DNA from: Topomyia yanbarensis
Lineage: Eukaryota; Arthropoda; Insecta; Diptera; Culicidae
Assembly: GCF_030247195.1 (NCBI RefSeq)
Contig: NC_080671.1
Coordinates: forward strand, 99,063,845-99,127,844
Direction of reading: 5' to 3'
DNA: 64,000 nt
A program made the translations under genes and the position numbers. This document shows, piece after piece, positions 35,533-47,500 of this stretch (its first letter is position 1; every line of letters begins with the position of its first letter). The notes beneath the pieces are model-generated. The model was not told where the DNA came from. It saw only the letters and a program-made list of their open reading frames with translations, and did no database searches.

Positions 35533-36433
35533 TTAACCGTTGTGTGTCCAACGCGGTACCCGGGTACCTTTTTAAGTTTCAAATAATTAAATTTCTATGT
35601 TTTATCCATAGCTGGAAATTGAAATTTTGTGACATATTAGAACTTCACTAAGTCAAGCTTTTGGGTTAATAATATTGTTGATATAGTAAGGGTGGGAGTG
35701 AGGAGGGGCTCCTGATTTTTTTTTTCTACGTAACAGGCCGACGTGGGTACCCGGGTACCCACAAAACTAAAATGCCCATAACTAAGGTAATATCCAACCG
35801 ATTTCGATATTTTTGGCCGTTTTGGATTCAGGAACTCATCCACTTTTGGGCTTGGTAAAAATGAATTGGGTTACTTCATTCGATTCCCGGGAATCCGGGT
35901 TTCCGGAAGCAGGTTCCAATGCTGCGGTACTATTTGCAAACTTCAATGGAATATTAGCAATATGGGTATCAAAATTCTTGGAATTGCATCAGTAGGCTGT
36001 ATCTCGTGGTTTTGGAACCATTTGGTTATTTGACCCCGGAACGGACATTCCGGAGCAGGTTCCCGTGGGGCCGTGAGGGGCCATTCCATACCAATTCCAT
36101 TTTTGCCATAGGTTGCCGTAACAATAAAAAACAGACTTCCGAGACAATTTGAAGAGTTTTGATACTCGTATTGCTAGGACATTATTAAAATTTACAAATC
36201 ATATCCTAGTACCGGAACATTACTCCGGAAAATCCGGATTACCAAAAACCAGATCCATTATTCCGGTTCTATTGTACAGAATCAAAAAGTAGACGAGTTC
36301 CTGAATCCAAAACATCTAAAAGTGTCCAAATCGGTTAAAGGAAGCCATAGTTATGAGCATTTCAATTTGTGGGTACCCGGGTACCCTCGTTGGCCTGTTA
36401 AAGGTGTTTTTTTGTTGGACACATAACTGTTAA
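35533..36433. mobile_element. TTAA foldback element, self-inserted inner copy
   Basis: Left end TTAACCGTTGTGTGTCC; right end GGACACATAACTGTTAA. It sits in the central TTAA of the outer copy. Outside, the sequence reads GCTATGACATTA then TTAA then ATTTACAAATCATAG. Inside its own centre (about 36175-36200) it reads GCTAGGACATTA, TTAA, AATTTACAAATCAT, so the same internal site is intact in the inner copy. Confidence 0.8.
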
Positions 36434-36632
36434 ATTTACAAATCATAGCTTAGTACTGGAAAATTACACCGGAAAATCCTGATTTCCAAGAACCAGATCC
36501 ATTCATCCGGTTCAATTTTACAGAATCAAAAAGTAGACGAGTCCCTGACTCCAAAACATCTAAAAGTGTTCAAATCGGTTAAAGATGCCATAGTTATGAG
36601 CATATTGATTTGTGCGTACCCGGGTACCCTCG

Positions 36633-37400
36633 CACTTTGGTCGGAAACACCAAAAACGTGAACTTAATTCACTAGAGGCCAAACCATCGAATATATTCAC
36701 AGGATGAGAATTTCAAAAATTGGGGCAAAAATACCTAAAAAAAATTGTTTTTGCTGATTTTTGTATGGAAAAAGTCAAAAAACATAATAAAGTAAGTTTA
36801 CCCTATTCATGGGGTTCTAGAGTGGCACGCACCAAACCTTCTTAGCTTTATTGTGCATAGTTTAGAGAGTTAAAAAAGCGCCTGTTCGTGAATTTTAGTT
36901 TGCACCTTTCTTTCTTATACGTAGTTGAAATTGGTGTAAAAAAATGTAAAAATCTTCAATAACTTTGACACAAATGAGTATTTTTACATACAGTTTTCGA
37001 CAATATTATGTAGTTTTGATACCTACACATTTATGTTGAGCATAGTTTGCACGAAAAGTCACAATGAAAAAGTTATATTAAAAAAACTAGATTTAAGGGG
37101 GTTGTCATAGAAAACGTCTTATCAATCGATAACTTTTACTCCTACAAGCTCAAGTTCTTCAACAAAATTCTTCACTATGAGCGCTCCTAAAACTTTGTCG
37201 AAGTCACCAACTTTTTATCTCGTCTGTATAAAAAGTTATTTTTTTAGTTCTATCATAGTAAGCCATGCCTAATTTTAATTGTTATCAGATTGTGGGGAAT
37301 ATTCATACGAAAAATTCCTCCAAAGACACCCTGTGAATACATTCGATGGTTCGGCCTCTAGTGAATTAAGTTCACGTTTTTGGCGTTTCCGACCACTGTG
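36633..37400. mobile_element. Transib-like MITE with RSS-like ends
   Basis: Right terminus (inverted) reads CACAGTGGTCGGAAACGCCA and continues AAAACGTGAAC; left terminus reads CACTTTGGTCGGAAACACCA with the same continuation. CCTCG stands outside both ends (36628-36632 and 37401-37405), a 5-bp GC-rich target duplication. Five-base duplications and a CACWRTG-type start are hallmarks of Transib transposons. The right end has exactly the RAG heptamer CACAGTG, and an A-rich CAAAAACGT block follows 11 bases later. Arms extend to about 66 bases. No transposase in 768 bp. Confidence 0.75.
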
Positions 37401-37462
37401 CCTCGTTGGCCTGTTAAAGGTGTTTTTTTCTCTTGGACACATAACGGTTAAGAAAAGGTTAA

Positions 37463-39720
37463 TAAGATTCTCATAAGAGACCTGGCAGTCACTGGAAGCG
37501 ATTTCAATTTTTGCGTAGCTCAAGCAAAGATGGATGTTAGGCTCGCGGAGGCAATCGAGAACCCATCATCTACGTAACCTTTGGTAGTCCTTCGCTGGTG
37601 GGAGAGCTTGCGAAGACTACATGCGTGGTGATCACCTGACAATCCGGTACGACATTGGTCAACTAAATAATGCTACAAGGACAAGGACAAGGATCTCTTC
37701 GACTAGGGCCAAAATAGGTACATTTTCATTTACCATTATAGGAAAATTTGCACTGATATTTTATTTCCAATTTCTTCACAAATGAAGTTGAATTCCATAT
37801 GATAGGATGCTCTTTTCAGTGCTGGGATCGAATGCTGACAGGTACACCCTTAACAGCCCCTCAAGAGATGAATCTATTTTTATCCCATGTTTTTTATATA
37901 TGTTAGTTTCTATTTGATTATATTGTTTTGTTTACATTACATTTCTAATTTAGTATATTGGGTGTTCAGCCACAAGTGGTGATTTTTCATCTCTATTGTT
38001 TACATGATTCGGTTAATTATTATAAGATATATATAATATTATTATACGCTTTCGCAGTTAAGTGATTTTTGCAGTAGGAAGTCTTAAACCTGTCATGTGA
38101 ATAAGGAGCTAATCAAATCTTATAAACTAACTTATAAACTATAAAGAGAGCTAATCGTTGCAATTGCTGATTGTAACGATTTTTGTCGGAAATTGCTTAT
38201 TATACTGTTCGTCATAATTTACAATGTTTCTATGTTTGCGAGTCGGTGAAACTCGTTTGTGTTCAATCAGGGAGGACGCTTCAAAATCATTTTCAGAATT
38301 TTATTTTAAATCCTGTCTTCAAACGAGAACGAAACATAATACCACCCAGATAGTGGCTTGACAAGCCTTCTAAAGGTAAGTTTATTGTGCATTGGCAATT
38401 GATAGATTTTCCAGAAAAAGCTGTTGGGAAAATTGTTATCCGAAAAAAGGATTTTTTTAATATTTTAATTCCACTATCACCTCACTTGTGGCGGCAGAGA
38501 ATAACCGGATAAAAAAAAACAGATGAAAATGGATTAACGGAATACAGACAATAAATAGAATAAACAAACAAATAAACAAGATACTCCGATTAAATGGATA
38601 GTAAAAAAATAACAAATAGAAGAAAAGCTAAACAGTAACCTTGATTCATTCGAGTATATTATACGATACTCTCTTCTAAAGAAACATTAAAACATGTATT
38701 CTGAATCATTTCGACTTATGCCTCCCCCAACCCATTCTGGAATCAACAGTTCCGAAAAAAAAAATGATCAACTGTCGCGAGGTGAGAACATCTCAATGAC
38801 AAATATTTCTGTCGGCCCCCGAAGACCTTTAAACAGAAACAGGTTACCTCTGCATCCCATCGAATGGATAACAGCTCAAGATGTATGCCGGGTGGTGTGA
38901 CGGTGACCAAAGGAAAACAACAATCCTCACCGACTAAGACGACGAAGAACGTGTCGCAGCACTGAATTTGGATTTGGGTTAGGTTGCCGACTGAAATAGA
39001 AAATAAAATCGTACTCGAAACGGTGATGTGCGGTGGTGCGTGTTTTTCCTCACTATAGATACACCTACTTGTGGGCTGGCGGCGGAAAACGAGGACACAA
39101 CCAAGCTCTTCGTCAGTTCGGTTCACTGGGTGGTGGCGAAGTTTCAGCGATAGAACCAAGATCGAAAGCAACTCTCGTCCCGAACGCTCGGAATGACGAA
39201 CTATGTAGGAATTCGAATGTTTTTCCATGCATCAGTGGTAGGTATAGGTACGATTATTTGTTTACTTAGGGTTGCTTCCGAGGACTGCGATTAACATTGA
39301 GCATACGTTGAGTATCAAACGTGTGCGGCGAAAAAGAGACCTTCTTCATCTATATTTTCACAATGATCCTGTCACTAAACGTTTCCTAAAATTTCCTCTC
39401 AATCGTCAGCATGTTGTTTACGTTCCAATTTTGAAGATGATTCGAATTGTTTTTGTGCATTTTTTACTAATCATGGAAAAGCACTCCGCACGATGTTTTG
39501 TTCGTTTTACGATTTGCAGCCAGAGATGAAGATGTTCGTTTTTGCGCATAATAAAATTATTAAATCCGTTGATTTTTTGGAAATTCTAAAATTGAATGTA
39601 TGTTTGATAAATTATTGAAAGTTCAGAAACATAAGTAGCCCAATAGATGTTATTCCAGTCTGCTAACAAGAAGAATCAATTTGTAATAGCTCTCAAACCT
39701 CTATAGATTATTTCTTGTAT
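37463..39720. other. Intergenic stretch, no gene assigned
   Basis: 37500-37730 is more complex and could be an old repeat. 38690-39270 is GC-richer, with overlapping open frames on both strands (161 codons on the minus strand at 38743-39228, 78 on the plus strand at 39033-39269). I recognise no domain in either. The rest is AT-rich. Confidence 0.4.
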
Positions 39721-39721
39721 A

Positions 39722-40110
39722 GGGGTATTGTGGGTAAAATGAACAGGTAGCCAAATTAAGCCAACATTTGATCAATTCTGAACAAACTTCACAGAAACTT
39801 GACCTGTCTAGTATTCAAAGGATACTTGAACAATTTTTTATATAAAACTGTCAAATAAATATGATAAAAACCACAATCGGCATTCATGTTTGTCGCTGAT
39901 GTCAAATTCGGCATGTAGAATAGAAGGGCTTTTGAGGTGAAATTTTGATTTTATTCTGAAAATGATATTACATCATAATAATTAAACCTATTGCAGATAT
40001 TTCGCCAAAATAAGTAGGCATAATGACAATATGGTTAAATTTGCACGGCTGTTTAAAAATAAAATGTCTTAAGGGGGCTGTAGTGGTGGTAAAATGAACA
40101 CCCCAAGTAC
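39722..40110. repeat. Partial MITE with GGTAAAATGAACA motifs
   Basis: TAGGGGTATTGTGGGTAAAA then TGAACAGG at 39720-39748, and GGTGGTAAAATGAACACCCC at 40085-40104, echo the style of the TA MITEs at 46133 and 51747 (TAGGGG start plus iterated motif). The two motifs here are in direct orientation, so one end may be lost. Confidence 0.4.
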
Positions 40111-40739
40111 CACTCCTAAAAATTAGTCAGAATGTAAATTTCAAGTTGCTATATCTTCAATATTCTAGAACAAATGTTGACACCTAAGGATAACTCCAAG
40201 TTTGTGATGTGTTCGGAGGGATGAAGAGTTCATCGTAGCGAGTTCATCGTTTTTTTATTAGGTTAGGTTAATTTCAGAATAGCGTAAATTTGCTTACATT
40301 TAGTTTTCTCCTTAGTTCAATTCTCTCCAAATAATGTAAATAATCAATAACTATATATCGACACCTATAAATTAAAGGTGTTCAAAGAAATATTTAACTA
40401 TAATATAAAATTTTTTAAATTTAAACTGCTCACAAATGATGTTAACCGCAATTTTCTGCTCCACGTTGCTTCTATGGATTTGCTGTCACTTGGTCAGCTC
40501 CCGTCTCTTGTCCCAGTGTCACACTGCTGTCATTCGCCTTAAGGTTCTCAGTATACGGTAGGATCGGTGCAGTGATGCCAGAACACCCCCCGCCACGTGA
40601 ATCCGTGGGATCCTCCAACTCTCTGACTCTGCTAGCTTTATGAGCGGTGCGGAAACAGAAACTCTCGTATTGAATATTTGAAAGTTGAAACCTGAGCAAT
40701 AGTTTGACCTATTAATAGAAGCTGTAGTTACGCTCACGT

Positions 40740-42720
40740 TTCCTTGAAAATACGGCTAACTCAGTTTTCTCCCTGGAGAACCCGATACCAGCTGGAGGGC
40801 CCAAGCAGACAAATTGTCCAAGGTATCTTGCAATGGTCCTTGCAAATTGAGGGCTTTGGGACTTGTAACAGAGACCACACCGTCATCTGCAAGCTGCCTT
40901 AGCGTGCAGGAATTGACGAGACCTTCGTCAAGGTCATTCCAAAGGGGGCTTAGACATGCGAAAAATGCATTTGTTTTTCAGACAACAGTTTTAGCAAAAA
41001 GTTATTTGAAATTGGTGCAACTTCTCATAAAGAATGTTGATAGAAGCTGAATCGAAAGTCCCCGTAATATCCCAGAATACTGATGCCATCTGCTCTTTGT
41101 TAGCATATCGTCGCTGTTGTGCTATCTTATGACAAACGCCATTTTGGGGTAAACTGAGTTAGATATGCAACATTACTAATCTGAAAATTCTCTACAAAAT
41201 GGCGTTTTCAGAATTTTGAAATTTTGCTTGGTTACTGAGTTATAGCGAAAAAAGTGATGAGAAATTGTCAGTTTTTTGCTTTAAATCACTTTATCTTGGG
41301 ATTCGCTTAAGTAATGTAGAAGTTTTAGATGTTTTTATATGTAAAAATGTCTGAGGAACACAATGGCATAATAATTTTTAAAATAAAAATACATGTATTG
41401 CAAGAAATATGCAGTTTTACTTTTAAATTGGCAATATTTCATGTTTGGCAACACTGTAATTAAAAATTACTATTTTTTCTAGATTGCTTGCTCAATTTCC
41501 TTCAAAATGCATCTCATAGATTGTTTCTAGGTCGAATTAAGCCGAAGATACTAATAAAAGTTCATAATTGATGCTTTTTTTCTATGGAAAATTTTTCATG
41601 CACAATTATGACACGCCATACAAATTTTGCCATCAATACACACCTACGACACGTGTGAGTGCGACTTTTGTTTACATTTGTAGTGAAAACTCGCAACATA
41701 GTCAACCGAACTTCATGATATTTGAGAGTTTAATACAGAATAGATTGAAGCATTAATTGTCTTCTTTGAATTGTTTTTACCATTTGTAAGTTTCAAGATA
41801 TTCAATCTCAAACTTTAAAAATCGTTTTTCTCGAAATGTGCTAAATGGCGCTTGTCATAAGATAGCACAACAGCGACGATATGTCATTTGAATATCTGTT
41901 GAGAGCAACGCAAGCCAATCGTTCGTCCCTTTGCCTTTGCGGAAACCAAATTGTGTATCTGACAACCCAATTGTCGAGTCGAAACATGATCATTGTCTCG
42001 AACAACTTTCGGATACAGGTCAGTATTGCAATCGGTCGATACGAGTTGTGGTCGGAGGCTGGTTTATGGATGACTTATTAAATAAATTCAACAAGCTTCT
42101 CCTGGCAGAGTCTGGCAGATTCTTTAACAAGTTAAATTTGATTCAGTTTGTCCCTGGGGCTTTATTGTTACATGATAAGAGAGCAAGTGAGAACTCCACC
42201 ATCGAAAACAGCGTTTCGTTCGCGTTATCGTGAGTGGACGCGGCACGGTAGATCTTCTGTGCCGGGGCAGAATCCGGACAAACCTTCTTGGCAAAATCGA
42301 ATATCCAACGGTTTGAATATTCCACGCTCTCGTTAGTACTGTTTTTGTTTCACAAACGCCGGGCCATGCCCTAAACAGTGCTCATCGAAGTTTTTCTCGT
42401 TAGCCCGTCGATAAACCGGTGCCAGTAGCTACGTTTTCTGGATTCATCAAACTCTTCTTGCGCGTTTCTGCCATCGCGTACTGTCGGTAGCTGGCTGGTA
42501 GCCCGTCGCCCCGGAAGGTCTTATACGCGGTGGTCTTCTCCGGGAACACGTTTGAGCACTCTTTGTCCCACCATGGGTTGGGAGGACGCCCGCGAGAGCT
42601 CGCGTCTGGTACGCGTTTAGTCTAAGCTTGAATCGCGGATTCGATAATCAAGCCGGAACCCATACTCTTCATTTGGAGGAAGCTCTTGTGTCGACTCTAC
42701 TTTTCCGGATCTCGCGGACG
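40740..42720 (-). pseudogene. LOA-type retrotransposon relic, split by a MITE
   Basis: Reading leftward: RPPNPWWDKECSNVFPEKT (about 42600), RKKS with HRFIDGL (about 42430), a block SNRWIFDFAKKVCPDSAPA (42320-42260), LLSCNNKAPGT (about 42170), SDTQFGFRKGKGTNDWLALL (41960-41900), then after the MITE YANKEQMASVFWDITGTFDS (41108-41050) and RQLADDGVVSV (about 40890). These are linker and reverse transcriptase motifs of an LOA/R1-like element in order, with the catalytic YADD changed to LADD and several frameshifts. Both termini are missing or unrecognised. A more decayed relative lies at 32150-32650. Confidence 0.75.
41108..41879. mobile_element. TA-target MITE inside the LOA relic
   Basis: The left end TCGTCGCTGTTGTGCTATCT is mirrored by the right end, and similarity continues through TATGACAA and GCGCCATTT-like sequence. 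TA stands outside both ends (41106-41107 and 41880-41881). Deleting the element and one TA restores ACAGATATTCAAATGACATA followed by TGCTAACAAAGAGCAG, an in-frame QMTYANKEQ, the normal reverse transcriptase sequence. This proves the borders. The interior is AT-rich and non-coding. Confidence 0.85.
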
Positions 42721-44460
42721 CATAGTTCTTCCAATCAATATTTCGTGTGAGGTCATACGAAGCATTGATTGTATTCGGTGGCCCTGGACTAAATTAGACA
42801 ATATCTTCTCACAAACTGAGTTTTATTGGATTCTGAGATAATTATGACTTTCATTGGTTTAGTTTTCGTAAAAATGCACTGAACAAAATTCAGTTTGGAC
42901 AAGGAAAAGTTTTTTTTCGAATTGAATTTCCTTGAAAGCGCCCAATTTGAAATTTTGACGGTAGGTAGGGAACATAATTACCTATCTTGGAGCGTCGGCG
43001 GTAAAACATGATGATGAGTTATGTTCTACCATAGACCATGCGGTAGACTTGGGTGCAACGCCCAGCTCCTACTTAGCAGAGGGCAAAGAATTCTTCACAT
43101 TTCCTTTCGATCATGTCCATATGAGTCAGCCTAGTCCTAGTTTTCTGTTCTAAGTTCGCTCTAGAATACCTATCCGTCTTTCAATTTCTTTGCTTTCGTT
43201 TCTCTTAGTCTCAAATTTGCCGAAAATAGCCAACAAAATCGATAAAGTTGACTAATTGCAGACAATATCCATTTACACGTTGGATTTGCCTATATGCATA
43301 ACTTTTTCAGTTGATTCTTGTGTATGAACGTAACTACAGCGACGGTCAACTTGCTCCCTCACCTGGGGAAAAAAATAGGAAAACGGACGACTCCATCAAG
43401 CATCGGAACGACATAAGCTATGCCAACCCATTCACAAAACGAGTGAGTGAGCGTGAAATGTACAGATCTGAAATCTTAATTTAGAGATCGAAAACACATG
43501 GGAAAATTGGTAACCACCACTCACCGTGCTCTCTATGCAGGGTAATCTCCGGCCACAGGCAGTTGACTTCGGTTGATGCAACGCAATTCGTTCGACTTTC
43601 TATTACCAAACGATGCTCCATTTCGTGTGGTTACGATATTTAGTGACCTTCAGATGGTTGGTTTACTATTTTGCGAAGTTCCGTTGGAGGAAAACATGTT
43701 TTGGCTTGTCAAAATATCAGTTGGAACTACGACTAAGTACCGTGTGCTGAAGTCAACCAGTAATAGAATGTATAATGGGAATTGATTGTGATTTAAATAT
43801 TATCTTCAATTCTCTAGTTTGCTCTTATTCTCTAAATTCTAGAAGTAATTAAAACAAGATTTTGATACAGCTGTTCTGCTTATCGTTCCCCCGTTTCGCC
43901 ATTATGCAAATCAATGGCAAAGAGCACTTCATTTGATTCTATGCTATAAGTTCGGATACGTACCCTGTTCACCAAATAACCAATATAACTCCATTTCATT
44001 TATCAAGTCCCACTCAGACTGCTCAACTGCATCTTAAAATTAGCGGACTAATTTAAACTCATCCAAAATGGTTCTTCAGAGACTAATTATACGGTATTTA
44101 AGCTGCTGATGAGATAACGATACCCGAGAGTGTCCCCCCAAAGCCTTGAACATGTCAGCGGTCTGGGAGTGCGTCATCATACTTGTCGCAAAGTTGACAA
44201 ACTGCGAGTACTGAACGGAAATGGTTTATTTTCGGGTGTAGAAAAGTACGATTCAGAATGTATATTACTCTAGTAGATGGAATGAAAATCCCATTCTTTT
44301 CGTCGTAGCTGTTTACGGTGAGAAGAGTTGGGAAAATTTAAATTATATCAAACCTATCAGCCTTTTTGCTTCTGCGAGAACGTGGAAAAGGTGAAGTTTT
44401 GCGAACTACGCCAATATGATGGTTGATGTGTATTTAGGTACCTCAATTGTTTTTTTTCTT
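42721..44460. other. Intergenic stretch, no gene assigned
   Basis: No recognised coding sequence. A 70-codon frame at 43573-43785 has no known domain. Around 44380-44460 there may be degraded 5' sequence of the following Jockey element (VKFCELRQY), out of frame with the part that follows. Confidence 0.4.
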
Positions 44461-44467
44461 CTATTAG

Positions 44468-44791
44468 CTGCACACGAAAGATACTTGTCCGGCGAAAAAA
44501 GCCACAAAAAGTTTCAAATGCGCTAATTGTAGCGAAAATCATAAATCGAATTTCTGGGGTTGTCCTGTTCGAGAAAAAATTATAAATTCTCGTTCTAGAC
44601 AACGAAAACAACAAATAAAAAATGTACCTACTTCTTCAGGTGCACGTCAAGAAAACACGTCCAAACGTGTTAATCCGATTCAAAATAGATTAACAACTTC
44701 TTCTACCTCCGTTACACCATCCTACAATGGTGTGTCATCTTATGCTTCAGTGGCAGGTAACAAGGCCAAAATAACGGTCCAATGGATCTAG
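44468..44791 (+). pseudogene. Jockey-clade ORF1 (gag-like) C-terminal part
   Basis: 108 codons starting LHTKDTCPAKKATKSF and ending at a TAG. It contains KCANCSENHKSNFWGCP, a C-x2-C-x3-H-x6-C zinc knuckle identical in spacing to the third knuckle of Jockey ORF1 proteins, followed by a basic, Ser/Thr-rich tail (SSYASVAGNK). Upstream knuckles are lost or frameshifted. The element resembles mosquito Juan-type retrotransposons. Confidence 0.75.
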
Positions 44792-44970
44792 GTAGCGTAA
44801 CGGAAGAAAAATTAAAATATCTGTAAGACTCTATGTTACCTATGATGATTGCTGTGTTAAATTCTACCTCCATGTTTGAAGCTTTTCAAGCGGGGTGGGA
44901 ATTTGCTAACAAAATTATTATGAAATTAAAGTTTAACAATGACTTTAAATAATCATTCAAATTTATTAAA

Positions 44971-45920
44971 TTGGAATGCTCGTTCATTAAAACGTGCGAA
45001 GACGAATTTTTCAACTTCTTGAGGATAAATAATGTGCATAAAGCCGTTGTGACCGAAACTTTTTTAAAACCAAATATTAAATTGAAGAGTAACTCTAATT
45101 TTGTTATTCATCGATTTGATCGAATTGTTGGATTCGGCGGAGGAATCGCAATAGCGGTTAATAGCAGGATCAAACATTCCGTTACGCCGTCTCTTGACAC
45201 CAAGGTGATCGAGAGTTTGGGTATCGAAGTTGAAACTGATCTTGGTATCATTTTTATTGCTGCAGCCTGTTTGCCTTTTCAGTGCACTGGCGAGCAAATT
45301 AATTTCTTGAAAGGAGACTTACAAAAACTTACAAGAAATCGGTCGAAATTCTTCATAATCGGTGATTTTAATGCCAAACACCGAGCCTGGAATAATGCTC
45401 AAAGCAATTCCAACGGTAAACTACTTTTTAATGATTGCTCTGCTGGTTATTACTCAATTTTGTTCCCGAATGGTCCTACATGCTATTCGTCTGTAAGGAA
45501 TCCATCAACAATTGATTTGGTTTTGACAGATCAAAGTCACCTTTGTAGCGAATTGATTACACATGCTGACTTTGATTCTGATCATCTTCCAGAAATTTTT
45601 TCACTTTCTCAAGAAGCTGTTTCCAATCCCATTAGCTCAGTGTTCAATTATCACAAAGCGAATTGGGAAAGGCACAAAACTTATATTGAGAATAATTTTA
45701 ACCATGATTTATAAAATAAAGCTGACATTGATACGGCATTACAAAATTTAAGTAATTCTATAGTTGATGCTAGAAATTTATCAGTACCAACAATACAGAA
45801 ACAATTTAATACTCCTATTATTGACGACGATCTTCAACTTCTGATTCGCTTGAAGAATGTTTGAAGACGTCAATATCAACGTTCTCGTGATCCTGCTATG
45901 AAATGTATCTATCAGGATCT
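44971..45920 (+). pseudogene. Jockey-clade ORF2, endonuclease part
   Basis: The APE-type endonuclease is readable: VVTETFLKPNIKLK, GFGGGIAIAVNSRIKHS, FIIGDFNAKHRAWN (catalytic DFN), GPTCYSSVRNPSTIDLVLTD and DFDSDHLPEIF (catalytic SDH). The frame is open from 44971 to a TAA at 45714, continues in register (ADIDTALQNLSNSIVDARN) with a second stop at about 45862, and reaches IYQDL at 45905-45920. There the R1 element splits it; the rest resumes at 50716. The usual ORF2 start lies just upstream at about 44938 in a shifted frame. Dead copy. Confidence 0.85.
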
Positions 45921-46132
45921 TTTTTTTTACAATGGAGAAGACCTTTACGTCCTAGCCCAGTACACGTGCTATTGGTAGGGTCCAAGCTACCGCACGGGGT
46001 GCACTGGGGGCGTGTCGGGCTCGAATGGTGACGCTGCCAGTAATACCGACTAAACTCCATTGGGCTCCGCCATCATTCCTCCCAGAACTACCTCTCGGTA
46101 TTACTTCTGGGGGGATGGCTGTACTTAATGTA

Positions 46133-47129
46133 GGGGAACATGGGGAGACTTGACCAGGTTTTCAGTTAAAACTGCATAAATCTTTAAAAAAACCTTCAAT
46201 CTCCCAAAAATCATCCAGATATAATGCGCAAAGTTATTGCGCGTCTTCATGATTTTTTGCAGAATTTTTAATTTAATTTTTGAAAAGTTACAAAAGTTTT
46301 TCTGTGATCGTTTTTTTCTGGTCAAGTCTCCCCATTGCGGGGAGACTTGACCAAGGCGTGGGGAGACTTGACCAAGAGAATTTTGAAAAATCATAACAAA
46401 AAATAATGACATAAAACATACTGTAATTATTTTTTCCCTATTGTCGAGATCCTTAGGTAGCAGTAAAAAATATAAAAGAGTTGCATTTGATAAATTTTGA
46501 TTTTTTTTAAATGCATTTCTTTTTAAGGATTAACTGTACTGCTTGCATTGCATGTTCACACGTCACGAAATCAGTCATACTATTGCTAACTTTGCTTACA
46601 AATTTTAAAATATAAAGACTTATGTTTGGGGTGGGATTTTTTTATGGCGCGATTAACATTAACAGTAGGTACCAAAGCATAATAAATATTAGGAATTTTG
46701 TATCTTTCTTCAGCTGATCGCCACTTGGTCAAGTCTCCCCATAAAATCTTGGTCAAGTCTCCCCAACATTAGTTATTGTGTTCAATGTCATGCAAATTCT
46801 AATAATAACTATTCTAATGTTCCAATTTATGTAAAATCATTTCACTGCTTCACAAGGATTAAGATGGTATATTAGTACATTAATAGTAATTAGTAGTCGA
46901 GTAAGTATGTCCATACAAAGTTTGATAAAAAATTACATCATTTAATGCAAATTTATTAATCACGTAATATTTTCTGCAAGGAAAGGATTTTTTACTCCAA
47001 ACTTTCAAAAATATCTTAAGGGATCGAAACAAGTATAAAAACATTTTTGAAAAAAAATTAAGAATCGAATAGAAGACGCCATAGCCGAAAATAGAATTTT
47101 GCGCTTGGTCAAGTCTCCCCATGTTCCCC
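46133..47129. mobile_element. TA-target MITE with iterated GGGGAGACTTGACCA motif
   Basis: The left end GGGGAACATGGGGAGACTTG continues ACCA and is mirrored at the right end; TA stands outside both (46131-46132 and 47130-47131). The 15-mer GGGGAGACTTGACCA occurs seven times: one at each end, three near 46320-46375 and two near 46728-46766, in both orientations. The interior is AT-rich and non-coding. It sits in the 3' region of the R1 element, so it is the youngest of three layers. Confidence 0.85.
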
Positions 47130-47139
47130 TACTCATTCA

Positions 47140-47500
47140 CTCTCACTCACGCGTTCATACGTCCTGTATGAGGCTTACTTGGGTGCTCTCTCTATCGCAC
47201 CTTGATTCACTCTCAAACACTCCACATGAGGCTGACTTTTGTGCACACCTTTTTCGTTCCTTGCGAGGCTCACTTGTATACTCACCTTACTCATTCCTTG
47301 CTAGGCTTACTTTTATGCTCGCCCCACTCATACCATGTGAGGCTGACTTGGGTGCTCACCTTTTTCATTCCTTGCCAGGCTTACTTTTGTGCTAGCCTCT
47401 ACCATACCATGTGAGGCTGACTTTTGTGCTCACCCTTAACATACCGTGTGAGACTGACTTGGATGCTCACCCTTTCACTCCTCTGCCCCGCCATGAGGCA
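47140..47500. repeat. Short tandem repeats in the R1 3' region
   Basis: About nine diverged units of roughly 35-45 bp built from GAGGCTGACTTTTGTGCTCA and CCTTTTTCATTCCTTGC. They create spurious plus-strand open frames (47099-47722). They lie between the TA MITE and the ORF2 stop. Confidence 0.8.

Larger units (their letters stand above)
34904..37451. mobile_element. TTAA foldback element, outer copy
   Basis: Left end TTAACCGTTATGTATCC; right end GGACACATAACGGTTAA, with TTAA as target. Inside, the arms carry GTACCCGGGTACC palindromes and long inverted subterminal blocks (CCAAAACATCTAAAAGTG against its complement near 35145). It is interrupted by a copy of itself (35533-36433) and by a Transib-like element (36633-37400). 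Subtracting both leaves about 880 bases, close to the 901 of the inner copy. Confidence 0.8.
34412..37462. mobile_element. piggyBac-type MITE (TTAA, host of a transposon nest)
   Basis: Left end TTAAACCCCTTCATGCCCAT; right remnant GAAAAGGTTAA at 37452-37462. Its relative at 56388-56913 has both ends intact, which fixes the family. The element is split at 34904-37451 by another TTAA element. Left of the split it runs to AGAAAAAAGTTGG, which in the relative is followed at once by the right terminus, so only about 11 bases of this copy lie to the right of the nest. Confidence 0.7.
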
